Origin: an uncultured Roseicyclus sp.
GTDB taxonomy: Bacteria; Pseudomonadota; Alphaproteobacteria; Rhodobacterales; Rhodobacteraceae
DNA length: 64,000 bases
Assembly (NCBI GenBank): GCA_947491935.1
Contig: CANLLF010000001.1
Coordinates: 434,001-498,000, forward strand
Reading direction: 5' to 3'
The first letter of the stretch is position 1; the number at the start of each line of letters is the position of its first letter. The notes under the pieces are model-generated. The model was not told the DNA's origin. It worked only from the letters and a program-made list of their open reading frames with translations, and ran no database searches. This document shows, in pieces, positions 8,564 through 17,768 of the stretch. The position numbers were made by a program, and so were the translations under genes.

Positions 8564-9577
8564 CTAAGCAGTGCTGCTTTGCGCTTCGGCGTCCTGCCCG
8601 TGGTAGGGGCAGGCGACGACGTGGTCCGGGCCGACATGCTCCACCGGCGGCACCCGCTCGGCGCAGGCGGGGCGCACAATCGGACAGCGGGTCCGAAACA
8701 CACAGCCCGAGGGCGGCGCGAGCGGTGAGGGCAATTCGCCCTCCAAAACCGGACGATGGCGCGCCCGTTCGGCCTTGGGCGACGGAATGGGCACCGAGGC
8801 GATCAGCGCCCTGGTGTAGGGATGGCGCGGATTGGCGATCAGGTCGGCCGCAGCAGCGGATTCGACGATACGCCCCAGATACATGACCGCGATCTTGTGG
8901 GAGATATGGCGCACAACGCTCAGGTCATGGGCGATGAACAGGAGCGACAGGCCGCGTTCCCGCTGCAAATCCTGCAACAAATTCACCACCTGCGCCTGCA
9001 CCGAGACGTCGAGCGCGCTCACCGGCTCATCGCAGACCACCAATTCGGGCTCGGTGATCAGGGCGCGGGCAATCCCGATGCGCTGGCACTGGCCGCCGGA
9101 AAACTCATGGGGATACCGGTTCACCAGCGCGGGCAGCAGACCCACGCGCTCCATCATCTTGCCCACCCGCTCCCGGACCTCCGATTTGGACAGGTCGGGA
9201 TAATGGGTGGTGAGCGGTTCGGCCACCACCTGCCCGACGGTCATACGCGGGTTCAGGGCCGCCAGAGGATCCTGAAAAATCATCTGCACGTGGCGACCAT
9301 GGGCGCGTTGGCGCGCAGGGGACATGGCGCGCAAATCCTCCCCCCGCCACAACACACGCCCGGCGCTTGCATGCACGGTGCCGACGATCGCGCGCGCAAG
9401 CGTCGACTTTCCTGAGCCGCTTTCGCCGACGAGCCCGAGGGTCTTGCCCGGCTCCAGCGCAATCGTGGCGTCCTTGACCGCCTGCAGCTTGCCTGGCGGC
9501 GTCCAGGGCCAGGCACCCTGCCGGGTGACGTTAAACGTGACGCTGACATTATCGACATCGAGAAGCGGGGCACTCAT
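8564..9577 (-). CDS. oppF: peptide ABC transporter ATP-binding protein (OppF/DppF type)
   Basis: A 337-residue ABC ATPase. Walker A GESGSGKSTLA, signature FSGGQCQRIGIARAL and Walker B LVVCDEPVSALD are intact. The C-terminal extension with VFRTRCPIVRPAC (spaced cysteines) is the oligopeptide-type tail. It overlaps oppD by ATGA. It energises the importer encoded by the four genes upstream. Last gene of the operon; it converges with the MBL-fold gene 39 nt away. Confidence 0.93.
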   Translation of the reverse strand: MSAPLLDVDNVSVTFNVTRQGAWPWTPPGKLQAVKDATIALEPGKTLGLVGESGSGKSTLARAIVGTVHASAGRVLWRGEDLRAMSPARQRAHGRHVQMIFQDPLAALNPRMTVGQVVAEPLTTHYPDLSKSEVRERVGKMMERVGLLPALVNRYPHEFSGGQCQRIGIARALITEPELVVCDEPVSALDVSVQAQVVNLLQDLQRERGLSLLFIAHDLSVVRHISHKIAVMYLGRIVESAAAADLIANPRHPYTRALIASVPIPSPKAERARHRPVLEGELPSPLAPPSGCVFRTRCPIVRPACAERVPPVEHVGPDHVVACPYHGQDAEAQSSTA

Positions 9578-10542
9578 GCGACATCCTCCCGCGGGGCATG
9601 ACAGGCGCGGAACCGCCCGGATCCAAACGCCTCCAACGGCGGCATCGTCCGTTTGCAGGGCTCGTGGCTGAGCGGGCAGCGCGGGCTGAACGGGCAGCCG
9701 GGCGGCAGCGCCGTCAGGTCCGGTGGATCGCCGGGAATGGTCTGCAGCGCGTCCTGCGGCACGTCGAGGCGCGGCACCGCCTTGAGCAGGCCAAGGGTGT
9801 AGGGATGCGACGGGGCTTCGAACACATCATCGGTGGTTCCGTGCTCCATGACCTGTCCGCCATACATCACCAACGTCTCGGCGCAGGTGCCGGCAACGAT
9901 GCCCAGATCATGGGTGATCAAGATCAGCGCCGTGCCGAAATCCCGCTGAATATCGGCCATCAGTTCCATGATCTGGTTCTGCACCGTCACGTCGAGCGCC
10001 GTTGTGGGCTCATCCGCGATCAGCAGTTTCGGGCGGCACAAAAGCGCCATTGCCGCCATGATCCGCTGCCGCATCCCGCCGGAAAACTCGTGCGGATACA
10101 TGCGCAGCCGGGAACGCGCATCGGGGATACGCACGGCGTCAAGCATCTTGGCGCTGTCCTCCAGCGCGTCGCGCTTTGACGTGCCCTGATGCAGCATCAG
10201 CACCTCGGCCATCTGCTCACCCACACGCATATAGGGGTTGAGCGAGGTCATCGGGTCCTGAAAGATCATAGCGATCTCATTGGCGCGGATCTTGTTGAGC
10301 TGTGCCTCCGGCAGGTTCAGGATCTCCTGCCCATTGAATTTCACGCTGCCCCGCGACGTCCCGTTCTTCGCCAGAAGGCCGAGGATGCCGAAGGCGAGCT
10401 GTGTTTTGCCGGATCCGCTTTCGCCCACGATCGCAAGGCTGTCGCCGGGATCCAGCGTGAGGCTCATGCCATTGACGGCATGGACCTGCCCATCGGGGGT
10501 ATCGAAGCTGACGCTGAGGTCGGTGACATCTAACAGGGCCAT
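9574..10542 (-). CDS. oppD: peptide ABC transporter ATP-binding protein (OppD/DppD type)
   Basis: A 322-residue ABC ATPase with Walker A GESGSGKTQLA, signature FSGGMRQRIMAAMAL and Walker B LLIADEPTTALD, plus the OppD-type C-terminal cysteines (GCPFSPRCPLSHEPC). It forms a heterodimer with OppF. Its ATG directly abuts the oppC stop and its stop overlaps oppF. Confidence 0.93.
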   Translation of the reverse strand: MALLDVTDLSVSFDTPDGQVHAVNGMSLTLDPGDSLAIVGESGSGKTQLAFGILGLLAKNGTSRGSVKFNGQEILNLPEAQLNKIRANEIAMIFQDPMTSLNPYMRVGEQMAEVLMLHQGTSKRDALEDSAKMLDAVRIPDARSRLRMYPHEFSGGMRQRIMAAMALLCRPKLLIADEPTTALDVTVQNQIMELMADIQRDFGTALILITHDLGIVAGTCAETLVMYGGQVMEHGTTDDVFEAPSHPYTLGLLKAVPRLDVPQDALQTIPGDPPDLTALPPGCPFSPRCPLSHEPCKRTMPPLEAFGSGRFRACHAPREDVA

Positions 10543-11460
10543 TCAGCGATCCTTCGGATCGAGCGCATCACGCAGCCCGTCGCCCACAAAGAAGAAGCCA
10601 AACAGCGTGATGACGAAGAAAAACAGCGGCACAAGCAGCATCCAGAGCGTCCCGTTGTTCATTTCCGCCGCACCGTCATTGATCAGCGCGCCCCAGGATG
10701 TCAGCGGCTCCTGAACGCCAAGGCCAAGGAAGCTGATGAAGCTCTCGTAGATGATCATCGAAGGCACCAGCAGCGTGGCATAGACGATCACGACGCCCAG
10801 AAGGTTGGGCACGATGTGACGCCGGATGATGGTGAAGGGCCCCACCCCGGTGGCGACGGCGGCCTCCACGAATTCCTTGTTGCGCAAGGTGAGTGTCTGG
10901 CCACGCGCGATCCGCGCCATATCGAGCCAGGAGACAAGGCCGATGCCGATGAACAGCATCAACATCGACCGGCCGAAGACGACCAGCAACAGGATCAGGA
11001 CGAACATGTAGGGGATCGACATCAGGACATCGACAACCCGCATCATCACGCCATCGATGCGGCCCCCGAAATATCCCGCTACGGCGCCGTAAAACGTACC
11101 CACGATGACGGAGATCAGGGCCCCCACGATCCCCACCATCAGCGACACTTGCGTGCCTTGTGCCGTGCGCGCGAAGAGGTCGCGACCCAACGCATCAGTG
11201 CCGAACCAATGGCCGTTTTCCAGCGATGGGCGGCCCGCCTCGGCCACATTTCCGAGGACGGTCCAGTCGATATCCTCATAATTCCACGTGGCAATCAGGG
11301 GGCCGAACAGGGCAAAGGCCGCGACACAGACAAGCACGAACAGCCCCGCAACCGCCGCCTTGTTGCGGAAAAACCGCGCCCGGGCATCCGCCCAGAGCGA
11401 GCGCCCCTTGATGGGTGCGGCCCCGGCCAGATCGTCGGCGATGGCTTTGGTGGCGAGCAT
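10543..11460 (-). CDS. oppC: peptide ABC transporter permease (OppC type)
   Basis: A 305-residue inner-membrane permease. A cytoplasmic N-terminus (ADARARFFRNKAAVAGLFVL) leads into the first membrane segment; GTDALGRDLFAR, typical of OppC/DppC, lies near 100, and the EAA loop (KEFVEAAVATGVGPFTIIRRHIVPN) lies near 210. About six membrane segments. It pairs with OppB 3 nt upstream. Confidence 0.93.
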   Translation of the reverse strand: MLATKAIADDLAGAAPIKGRSLWADARARFFRNKAAVAGLFVLVCVAAFALFGPLIATWNYEDIDWTVLGNVAEAGRPSLENGHWFGTDALGRDLFARTAQGTQVSLMVGIVGALISVIVGTFYGAVAGYFGGRIDGVMMRVVDVLMSIPYMFVLILLLVVFGRSMLMLFIGIGLVSWLDMARIARGQTLTLRNKEFVEAAVATGVGPFTIIRRHIVPNLLGVVIVYATLLVPSMIIYESFISFLGLGVQEPLTSWGALINDGAAEMNNGTLWMLLVPLFFFVITLFGFFFVGDGLRDALDPKDR

Positions 11461-11463
11461 TGT

Positions 11464-12387
11464 CTAATACCTGATTTTCGGGTCGATCCACGCGTAAAGG
11501 ATATCGACCACAAGGTTGAACAGGACGGTAAGCGCGCCGAGCAGAACGGTGATCCCCATCATCACGCCGTAATCCCGGTTGAGCGCCGAGGCGACGAAGA
11601 ACTGCCCGATGCCACCGGTGGAGAAGTAGATGTCGATCACAACCGAGCCGGTGATCATCCCCACAAACGCCGGCCCGAGATAGGAGATGACCGGCAGCAA
11701 CGCCGGTTTCAGCGCATGGCGGAAGATCACACGCCGCATCGGCAGGCCCTTGGCGCGCGCGGTGCGGATGAAATTCGACGTCAGCACTTCCAACATGGAG
11801 GCGCGGGAGATCCGGGCGATCGACGCCATGAAACTGGTCGACAGGGCGATCACGGGCAGGATCACATATTCCCATTGGCCCCCTTGCCAACCGCCGCCCG
11901 GCAGCCAGCCAAGCCAGAGCGTGAAGACCAGAACGAGGATCGGTGCCAGCACGAAGTTCGGCAGAACCTGCGCCCCGATGGAAATACCGACCGCAAGGTA
12001 ATCGAGCCAAGTGTTGTGCCGCACGGCCGCAAGGATGCCGAGCGTGCCGCCTACCAGAACGGCCACCAAAAAGCTCCAGACGCCATAGGTGAGCGTGACG
12101 GGAAAGCCCTGCCCGATCAGGTCATTCACATCCTGATCCCGGTAGATGAAGGACGGGCCAAAATCGAACTCGGTCACAATCCCGACGATATAGCGCCAGA
12201 TCTGCACGATAAACGGCTGGTCCAGCCCGTATTGCGCCTCCAGATTTGCAAGCACGGCAGGCGGAATGCCCCGTTCGGTTGCGAAGGGGCTGCCGGGAGC
12301 CGTGTACATCAACACGAAGGTGCCCACGATCAGGATCAGCAGAACCGGGATCGCAATCAGAAGGCGTTTGAGGATGAAGGTCAGCAT
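11464..12387 (-). CDS. oppB: peptide ABC transporter permease (OppB type)
   Basis: A 307-residue permease with the OppB/DppB N-terminus (FILKRLLIAIPVLLILIVGTFVLMY), the motif YGLDQPFIVQIWRY, and the EAA loop IRTARAKGLPMRRVIFRHALKPA. About six membrane segments. It follows oppA after a 50-nt gap holding a strong hairpin. Confidence 0.93.
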   Translation of the reverse strand: MLTFILKRLLIAIPVLLILIVGTFVLMYTAPGSPFATERGIPPAVLANLEAQYGLDQPFIVQIWRYIVGIVTEFDFGPSFIYRDQDVNDLIGQGFPVTLTYGVWSFLVAVLVGGTLGILAAVRHNTWLDYLAVGISIGAQVLPNFVLAPILVLVFTLWLGWLPGGGWQGGQWEYVILPVIALSTSFMASIARISRASMLEVLTSNFIRTARAKGLPMRRVIFRHALKPALLPVISYLGPAFVGMITGSVVIDIYFSTGGIGQFFVASALNRDYGVMMGITVLLGALTVLFNLVVDILYAWIDPKIRY

Positions 12388-12403
12388 GGCGGTGGCTCAG
12401 CTA

Positions 12404-12429
12404 GGGGGCGGGCAATGTCACCCGCCCCC
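12404..12429 (-). promoter_or_regulatory. strong hairpin between oppA and oppB
   Basis: GGGGGCGGG (12404-12412) and CCCGCCCCC (12421-12429) form a perfect 9-bp GC stem with an 8-nt loop. On the minus strand it lies just after the oppA stop and is not followed by a T-tract, so it should protect or attenuate the transcript and give excess binding protein over permease. Confidence 0.6.
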
Positions 12430-12437
12430 CAGCGTGA

Positions 12438-14063
12438 TCACTCAGCCGCGACGCGGTAGATGTCGCGGACGTACCAATTGTTCTCCACGTTCTCCATCGG
12501 CCAGTTCCGGATCGTCGGATCCAGCACGAAGTTCTGCGTGTAGTGATAAATCGGCAGGATTGCCATTTCCTCGGCCAGGATCTGTTCCACCTGCGTATAG
12601 ATCGGGCCGGGATCGGCCGCCGCGACACTTTCAGCCATCAGGCGGTCCACGTCTTCGTTGTGGAACTTGCCGTCATTGTTGGCGTTGTTTGAGGTCATCA
12701 GATCGAGGAAGGTCGAGGCTTCGTTATAGTCCCCGCACCACGCGCCACGGGCGATGTCGAAGTTCTGATTGCCGCGGATTTCCAGATAGGATTGCCATTC
12801 GTAGTTGTTCAGCGTCGTGGTCACACCCAGCGGGCGCCACATCTGGCTGATCACGGTGGCAATCTGGCGGTGGTTCTCGGACGTGTTGTAGATCAGGTTC
12901 ACCTCGATCGGATTGTCGGGGCCATATCCTGCCTCTGTTATCAACTCCATCGCGCGCTCCATGCGCTCGTCCTGGGTCCAAGAGGCATATTCGATCTCCG
13001 GCATCTCGAAATCGGCCGTGGCCCAATGGGTGAAGTTGTAGGCGGGCGCCTGTCCTGCCTGAAGGATTTGCTCGGTGATCACGTCGCGGTTGATCGCGTA
13101 ACTCAGTGCGGTGCGCACGCGCGGATCCTGAAGGGCCTCATGACCGCTCTCGGATTGGTTGACCGCGTAATAGTAGGAACACAGACGCGGCACCGAATGC
13201 GCAACGTCCGGTGCTTCTTCCTCAAGTCGCGGATACGAGCCAGCCGGAAGATCATCCATCATATCGAACTCACCGGCCTGAAACCGCGTCAGGGCCTGGT
13301 TCACGTCGTTGATCACATAGCCGGTGATCTCAGTGATGATCACATCGTCAGCGCCCCAGTATTCCGGGTTTGGCACCAGGCGGAAAAACTCGTTCACGGC
13401 AATCTGGTCCAGAACATAGGCGCCGTTGGAGACCATGTTTTCAGGATTGGTCCAGTTCGCCCCGTGGGCCTCGATCGTTGGTTGGTGGGTCGGCATGAAG
13501 GTGTAATGCACCGTCATCTGTGGGAAATACGGCAGCGGCTGCGTCAGCGTCACTTCCAGCGTGCGATCATCAATGGCACGCACGCCAAGCTCTTCCGGCC
13601 CCACCTCGCCCGCGATGATGGCGGGCGCATTGCGGATCTGGCTCAACTCCACGTACCAGGCATATTCCGATGCCGTGGCCGGATCGGCCGCCCGGCGCCA
13701 GGCAAACACGAAATCATTTGCGGTGACCGGATCACCGTTGGACCAGCGCGCATCTTCGCGCAGCGTGAATGTCCATGTCTGGTTGTCCTCAGACGACCAT
13801 TCCTCGGCCACACCGGGGCGCAGGGTTCCGTCAGAATTCTGCGTCAGCAGCCCTTCGAACAGCTGGCGGGCGACATGGCCACCGGCGGTTTCCTCTACCA
13901 GTTGGGGATCAATCGACGGGAATTGGTCGAGCAATCGGTACTGGAACGTCTGGTCTTCGGCCAGCGCTTCGCCGGTGACGGGATGCGTCTCCTGCGCGAA
14001 GGCCGGACCGCACAAAACGGCGGCAAGAATGGTGGACGAGGCAAGACGGCTGATGCGTGACAT
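12438..14063 (-). CDS. oppA: peptide ABC transporter substrate-binding protein (OppA type)
   Basis: A 541-residue SBP_bac_5 protein. The signal peptide MSRISRLASSTILAAVLCGPAFA is followed by the family motifs RYRLLDQFPSIDPQLVEE, VARQLFEGLLTQ, and AEEWSSEDNQTWTFTLREDARWSNGDPVTANDFVFAW. The start at 14063 is chosen over an ATG 8 codons upstream because AAGGAGA sits 6 nt before it. It captures peptides or a peptide-like ligand in the periplasm. The conserved Tyr/Trp-rich pocket suggests an OppA-like rather than NikA-like ligand, but this is not certain. Confidence 0.92.
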   Translation of the reverse strand: MSRISRLASSTILAAVLCGPAFAQETHPVTGEALAEDQTFQYRLLDQFPSIDPQLVEETAGGHVARQLFEGLLTQNSDGTLRPGVAEEWSSEDNQTWTFTLREDARWSNGDPVTANDFVFAWRRAADPATASEYAWYVELSQIRNAPAIIAGEVGPEELGVRAIDDRTLEVTLTQPLPYFPQMTVHYTFMPTHQPTIEAHGANWTNPENMVSNGAYVLDQIAVNEFFRLVPNPEYWGADDVIITEITGYVINDVNQALTRFQAGEFDMMDDLPAGSYPRLEEEAPDVAHSVPRLCSYYYAVNQSESGHEALQDPRVRTALSYAINRDVITEQILQAGQAPAYNFTHWATADFEMPEIEYASWTQDERMERAMELITEAGYGPDNPIEVNLIYNTSENHRQIATVISQMWRPLGVTTTLNNYEWQSYLEIRGNQNFDIARGAWCGDYNEASTFLDLMTSNNANNDGKFHNEDVDRLMAESVAAADPGPIYTQVEQILAEEMAILPIYHYTQNFVLDPTIRNWPMENVENNWYVRDIYRVAAE

Positions 14064-14493
14064 GGATGTCTCCTTCTTTTGGGGCAACTTGCGCGGTCTG
14101 GTCGAAGCAATCGGACAGCGCCAACTAAACGAGAGCTTGGGTCGATTCCGCGTTCTTCACACTCTTCTGCCGATATGGGAACGACGATCGGCGGAAAACC
14201 ACCGATCGGGCCGCCGCCAGTGACCCCGTTCCGTGAAAAACCGGGGCTCTATCGCGACTTGGCGATACGATGGCAGCCCCGACATCTTTGGGTGAGAAGG
14301 TGATGGCCTGTGGATACTTCGTCGCGAGAAGTGAGGCGGAGAATGCAGCGGGTTATCGTCTTCAGACGATCAAGGTCATAGCGCTCCCCGCCAAGTAGGC
14401 ATTTGGTGGGCAGCAGGCCGCCTGCCGGTTCTGGTCGGTATGAATCGATGGAGACCTTCGCCACAGTAGATGTAGGACAGTACCGCCACTGTA
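14064..14493. other. intergenic stretch, no convincing gene
   Basis: About 430 nt between oppA and the YciI gene. It must carry the oppA promoter on the minus strand. A 71-codon minus-strand frame (14249-14464) has no recognisable family, no good ribosome site and no support from neighbours. I see no RNA gene or mobile element. Confidence 0.5.
14477..14492 (-). terminator. weak hairpin after the YciI gene
   Basis: ACAGT and ACTGT (5 bp) around a 6-nt loop lie directly downstream of the YciI stop at the end of the leftward malonate operon. No T-run follows, so it is only a weak terminator candidate. Confidence 0.25.
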
Positions 14494-14889
14494 TCAGCTG
14501 TAGTCGAAGGTTCGGTTCGACAGCCGGATGCCGGGCAGCGGTGCGCCCTCGTTCAGGCGCCAGGCCTGGATCGTGAAATTGCGGATGCCGGCCTTGTGGA
14601 TTGGATCGTTCTCGGCCAGCGCGGCTGCCTCGGCAATGGAGCCCGCGGCAAAAACGATCATGCCCGCGCCGCTCATATGGGTGCCCTCAGCGTTCGATAA
14701 TGGCCCGGCGAGGAACACCTTGCCGCTGGTTTCAAGCGCCGCGATGTAAGCCTTGTGCTCGACCATCACATCCGGCGGCGGCGGCCCGGGTTGTACCGGC
14801 GTTGTGAAGCACACGAACACCTCCATCGCGAGATTGCCATTCTCCCTGCATTTGGCGCCGTATTCATCCCATTTCATCGGTCCGGCCAT
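14494..14889 (-). CDS. YciI-family protein
   Basis: A 131-residue small protein with the ferredoxin-like alpha/beta fold pattern of YciI proteins: MEVFVCFTTP, HKAYIAALETSGKVFLAGPLSN, SGAGMIVFAAGSIAEAAALAENDPIHKAGI and a final strand FTIQAWRLNEG. The His and the NDP motif typical of the family are present. Such proteins resemble muconolactone isomerase and are usually of unknown function. It lies 20 nt after the malonyl-CoA synthetase gene. An internal ATG at residue 22 (MEVFV) would give a 110-residue protein closer to the usual family length and may be the true start. Confidence 0.8.
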   Translation of the reverse strand: MAGPMKWDEYGAKCRENGNLAMEVFVCFTTPVQPGPPPPDVMVEHKAYIAALETSGKVFLAGPLSNAEGTHMSGAGMIVFAAGSIAEAAALAENDPIHKAGIRNFTIQAWRLNEGAPLPGIRLSNRTFDYS

Positions 14890-14909
14890 AGCCCACCCTC
14901 CCCCTTTTC

Positions 14910-16373
14910 CTAGGTCTGCGCCGCGAGAGCATCTTCGCGGAGCTTGTTTTTCTGCACCTTGCCCATCGTGTTGCGCGGGAGCTCCGGCAGAATGCGGATC
15001 GCGCGCGGGATCTTGAAGCGGGCGAGCTTTTCGGACAGCCCGGCCAGGATCGCCGCCTCATCCATTGCCCCCGGCGCGGTCAGCACCACGGCTGCCGCCA
15101 CGGCCTCGCCCAGATCGGGATGTGGCACCCCGTAGACGGCACTTTCGAGGACGCCCGGAAGATCGTCGATCTGCACCTCAACCTCCTTGGGATAGATGTT
15201 GAAGCCGCCCGAGATCACCAGATCCTTCTGGCGACCCACGATCGAGAGGTATCCGTCAGCGTCGAGCTGCCCCAGATCCCCGGTGATGAACCAGCCATCG
15301 GCGGTGAAGGTTTCTGCCGTCTTTTCGGGATTGCGCCAATAGCCCGCCGTCACATTCGGCCCCCGCACCTCGATCCCGCCAATGCCATCGGTGTCGGCGT
15401 CGGCGATGCGCATAGACACGCCCGGAAGAGGATGCCCCACCGTACCGGCGCGTCTGTCCCCGTCATAGGGGTTCGAGGTAATCATGTTGGTCTCGGTCAT
15501 GCCGTAGCGTTCCAGGATCGCATGGCCGGTTTTGGCCTCAAAATCGCGATGACTTTCCGCCAGAAGCGGCGCGGAGCCGGAGATGACCAGCCGCATATGC
15601 GCCAGCGCCTCCTTGGTGAACCGCGGATCCGTCAGCATACGCGTGTAAAAGGTCGGCACGCCCATCATCGTGGTGCAGCGCGGCAGATGTCGGGCCAGAT
15701 CGTCAATCTGGAATGCTGGCAAAAACACCATGCTGGCTCCCGCGCACAGGATCACATTTGTGGCCACGAAGAGCCCGTGGGTGTGGAAGATCGGAAGCGC
15801 GTGGAGCAGCACATCGCTATCGGTGAACCGCCATCCCTCCGTCAACGCTTGCGCATTCGACACCAGATTGCTGTGGGTCAGCATCGCGCCCTTGGAGCGG
15901 CCCGTGGTGCCGGAGGTGTAAAGGATCGCCGCCAGATCGTCGGGCGCGCGGGGCACGGGGGCGGCCTCTGGCCCGGCGGCACACAGCTCATCCGGCGTCC
16001 GCACGGGCACGTTGCGGGCATCGGCCACGCCGCGCGCAGCATCCGTGGACGCATCGAGGATCAGCAGCACCGGGTCCGCATCTTGCAGGAAGTAATCCAC
16101 CTCCGCACCGGTGTAGCCTGTATTGAGCGGCACGAAGACCGCGCCCGCCGCAACCGTCGCAAGATAGAGGATCAGCCCGTTCGGCGATTTTGCGATCTGA
16201 CACAACACCCGGTCGCCGGGCTCAACGCCTACCTCCTGCAAGTGCCCCGTCGTTCGCGCGACATGGAGCCGAAGATCGGCATAGGTCATGACGGCGTCGT
16301 CCGGCGTTTTCAGGAAGGCGGCGCCATCGGGCTGATGGCTTAACAATGCGGCATGGAGGGCGTTTTCAGTCAT
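14910..16373 (-). CDS. matB: malonyl-CoA synthetase (MatB-type acyl-CoA synthetase)
   Basis: A 487-residue ANL-family adenylating enzyme. Visible: the P-loop-like ILYTSGTTGRSKGAMLTH, ERYGMTETNMITSNPYDGDR, the hinge motif GWFITGDLGQLD, GRQKDLVISGGFNIYPKEVE, and the C-terminal acceptor-lysine region PRNTMGKVQKNKLRE. Residue pattern and length fit MatB (malonate + CoA + ATP to malonyl-CoA). The malonyl-CoA decarboxylase gene directly upstream supports this: the two convert malonate to acetyl-CoA. Activity on methylmalonate or other dicarboxylates is possible. Confidence 0.9.
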   Translation of the reverse strand: MTENALHAALLSHQPDGAAFLKTPDDAVMTYADLRLHVARTTGHLQEVGVEPGDRVLCQIAKSPNGLILYLATVAAGAVFVPLNTGYTGAEVDYFLQDADPVLLILDASTDAARGVADARNVPVRTPDELCAAGPEAAPVPRAPDDLAAILYTSGTTGRSKGAMLTHSNLVSNAQALTEGWRFTDSDVLLHALPIFHTHGLFVATNVILCAGASMVFLPAFQIDDLARHLPRCTTMMGVPTFYTRMLTDPRFTKEALAHMRLVISGSAPLLAESHRDFEAKTGHAILERYGMTETNMITSNPYDGDRRAGTVGHPLPGVSMRIADADTDGIGGIEVRGPNVTAGYWRNPEKTAETFTADGWFITGDLGQLDADGYLSIVGRQKDLVISGGFNIYPKEVEVQIDDLPGVLESAVYGVPHPDLGEAVAAAVVLTAPGAMDEAAILAGLSEKLARFKIPRAIRILPELPRNTMGKVQKNKLREDALAAQT

Positions 16374-16385
16374 CTGGATGCAATC

Positions 16386-17663
16386 TCAACTGGCAGTGGG
16401 GCGGCGGAGACGGGGTTTGGTCAATAGAGACCGAATTGGGCGGGCAACGGCAAGATCGCCTTTGGCGGCAAAGGCTTCGTGCCGCGCCTCCACTGCATCA
16501 AGCTCATAGAGGTAGTTCACCATCACACCGTGGCTTTGGGTCTGTCCCTTGCCCGACAGGTCGGCCGCGAGGTTGATCCGATGCAACTCTGCCCCGTTGC
16601 CTAGGTGAAACCGGGCCACCGGATCCAACGGCAAACCGGCGGTTGTTTTCGCATCAACCAGATATTCGGCTGCAAGGCGTAGGATACGGTCGGGCGGATC
16701 TCCCAGATCATCCGGTGCAATCCCTTGGTCCGCGATCCATTCCGCAAGGCCGGGAACAGGGGAGAGCGTTCCAAATTGCCTCAGGTTCGGGAGTTCGGAT
16801 TGGAGATCACTTGCCACCTGCTTGATCAGGAACGCCCCGAACGAAATTCCCGCCAGACCGGCCTGACAATTTGAGATCGAGTAGAAAACGGCGGTGTCGG
16901 AGGCCTCCGCCTCCAGCGTTTCGCGGGAGGGGGCGAGCACCTCCTGGATCGAGGCGGCAAGACCCTGGGTCAAAGCGACTTCTACGAAAATCAGAGGCTC
17001 GTCAGGCATGGCTGGGTGAAAAAACGCGAAGCAGCGCCTGTCAGGTGGAGCGAGGCGCTGGCGCAGGGCATCCCAATCGTCAATGGCGTGCACGGCCTCA
17101 TAGGCGATGATCTTTTCAAGGATCGTCGCCGACGTGTTCCAGTCGATCCGCACAGACACCAGAAATCCGCGATTGAACCAGCTACGCAACAGGTGGCGCA
17201 GATCACTGTCGATGGGTGCGAGAGACGGATCGGCTCGCAAGGCCACGAGCAATTTGCGGCGTATCTCCACCAGCCGGGCCGTGCCGCGCGGTGCGGCATT
17301 CAACCGACGAAAAAGCTCCTGTCGGGGCGGTTCGGCGGCCAGTTGAAGCGCCTTCCATTGCGCCGCATCCCCAGCCTTCGCCGCCATTGCGGCCTGCAGG
17401 ATCTCATCCAGATCAACGTCAAACTGGTCGCGCAGGGCGGTGAAATAGGCGTTCAGCCCGTCGGTATCCAGTGCTTCGACAAGGCTGAGGACTTCATCGG
17501 CAATGGCAGCCCCGGAGGCTTGCCCGCGTGCCCCAAGCAAGGTGTCGCTGAGTTCAACGGGATCGTTCTGCGCCGCTTGCAGCGTGTCACCCCACAGGCG
17601 GGGCATCACGTTCGGCCCGACGAGTTTGCGTAAGCGGCCGACAAGAGACGTGTCGTTTTGCAT
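16386..17663 (-). CDS. matA: malonyl-CoA decarboxylase
   Basis: A 425-residue MCD protein. The helical N-terminal domain is followed by the GNAT-like catalytic domain with FFHPAMPDEPLIFVEVALT, DTAVFYSISNCQAGLAGISF and the histidine-containing LPNLRQFGTLSPVPGLAEW region; further on VARFHLGNGAELHRINLAAD is typical for bacterial MatA. It converts malonyl-CoA to acetyl-CoA and CO2. No N-terminal targeting segment. First gene of the leftward matA-matB-yciI operon, divergent from the FAH-family gene 105 nt away. Confidence 0.93.
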   Translation of the reverse strand: MQNDTSLVGRLRKLVGPNVMPRLWGDTLQAAQNDPVELSDTLLGARGQASGAAIADEVLSLVEALDTDGLNAYFTALRDQFDVDLDEILQAAMAAKAGDAAQWKALQLAAEPPRQELFRRLNAAPRGTARLVEIRRKLLVALRADPSLAPIDSDLRHLLRSWFNRGFLVSVRIDWNTSATILEKIIAYEAVHAIDDWDALRQRLAPPDRRCFAFFHPAMPDEPLIFVEVALTQGLAASIQEVLAPSRETLEAEASDTAVFYSISNCQAGLAGISFGAFLIKQVASDLQSELPNLRQFGTLSPVPGLAEWIADQGIAPDDLGDPPDRILRLAAEYLVDAKTTAGLPLDPVARFHLGNGAELHRINLAADLSGKGQTQSHGVMVNYLYELDAVEARHEAFAAKGDLAVARPIRSLLTKPRLRRPTAS

Positions 17664-17694
17664 CGGCGTTCCAATCCGTCCTGAGCTTCACTAT

Positions 17695-17720
17695 AAAAAA
17701 TCGACTTTTAGTTGACAACT
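17695..17720. promoter_or_regulatory. candidate GntR operator in the matA/FAH divergent region
   Basis: Two elements lie side by side: AAAATCGACTTTT (17697-17709) and AGTTGACAACT (17710-17720, a perfect 5-1-5 inverted repeat). Both recur just upstream of the GntR gene, as AAAATCGATTTT at 23995-24006 and TTGTCAACT (the reverse complement of AGTTGACAA) at 24028-24036. The repetition at both ends of the locus suggests one regulator binds both. Confidence 0.5.
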
Positions 17721-17768
17721 CGTTTTTTGGCGCGAAAACTAAGGTAACGCACCAGGGAGGACGACTCG

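Noticed and set aside
10816-12459. 547-codon open frame on the plus strand
   Set aside because: Antisense to oppC and oppB, whose membrane segments and EAA loops are clear on the minus strand.
14249-14464. 71-codon minus-strand frame between oppA and the YciI gene
   Set aside because: No recognised family, no ribosome site, and no operon context; treated as non-coding.
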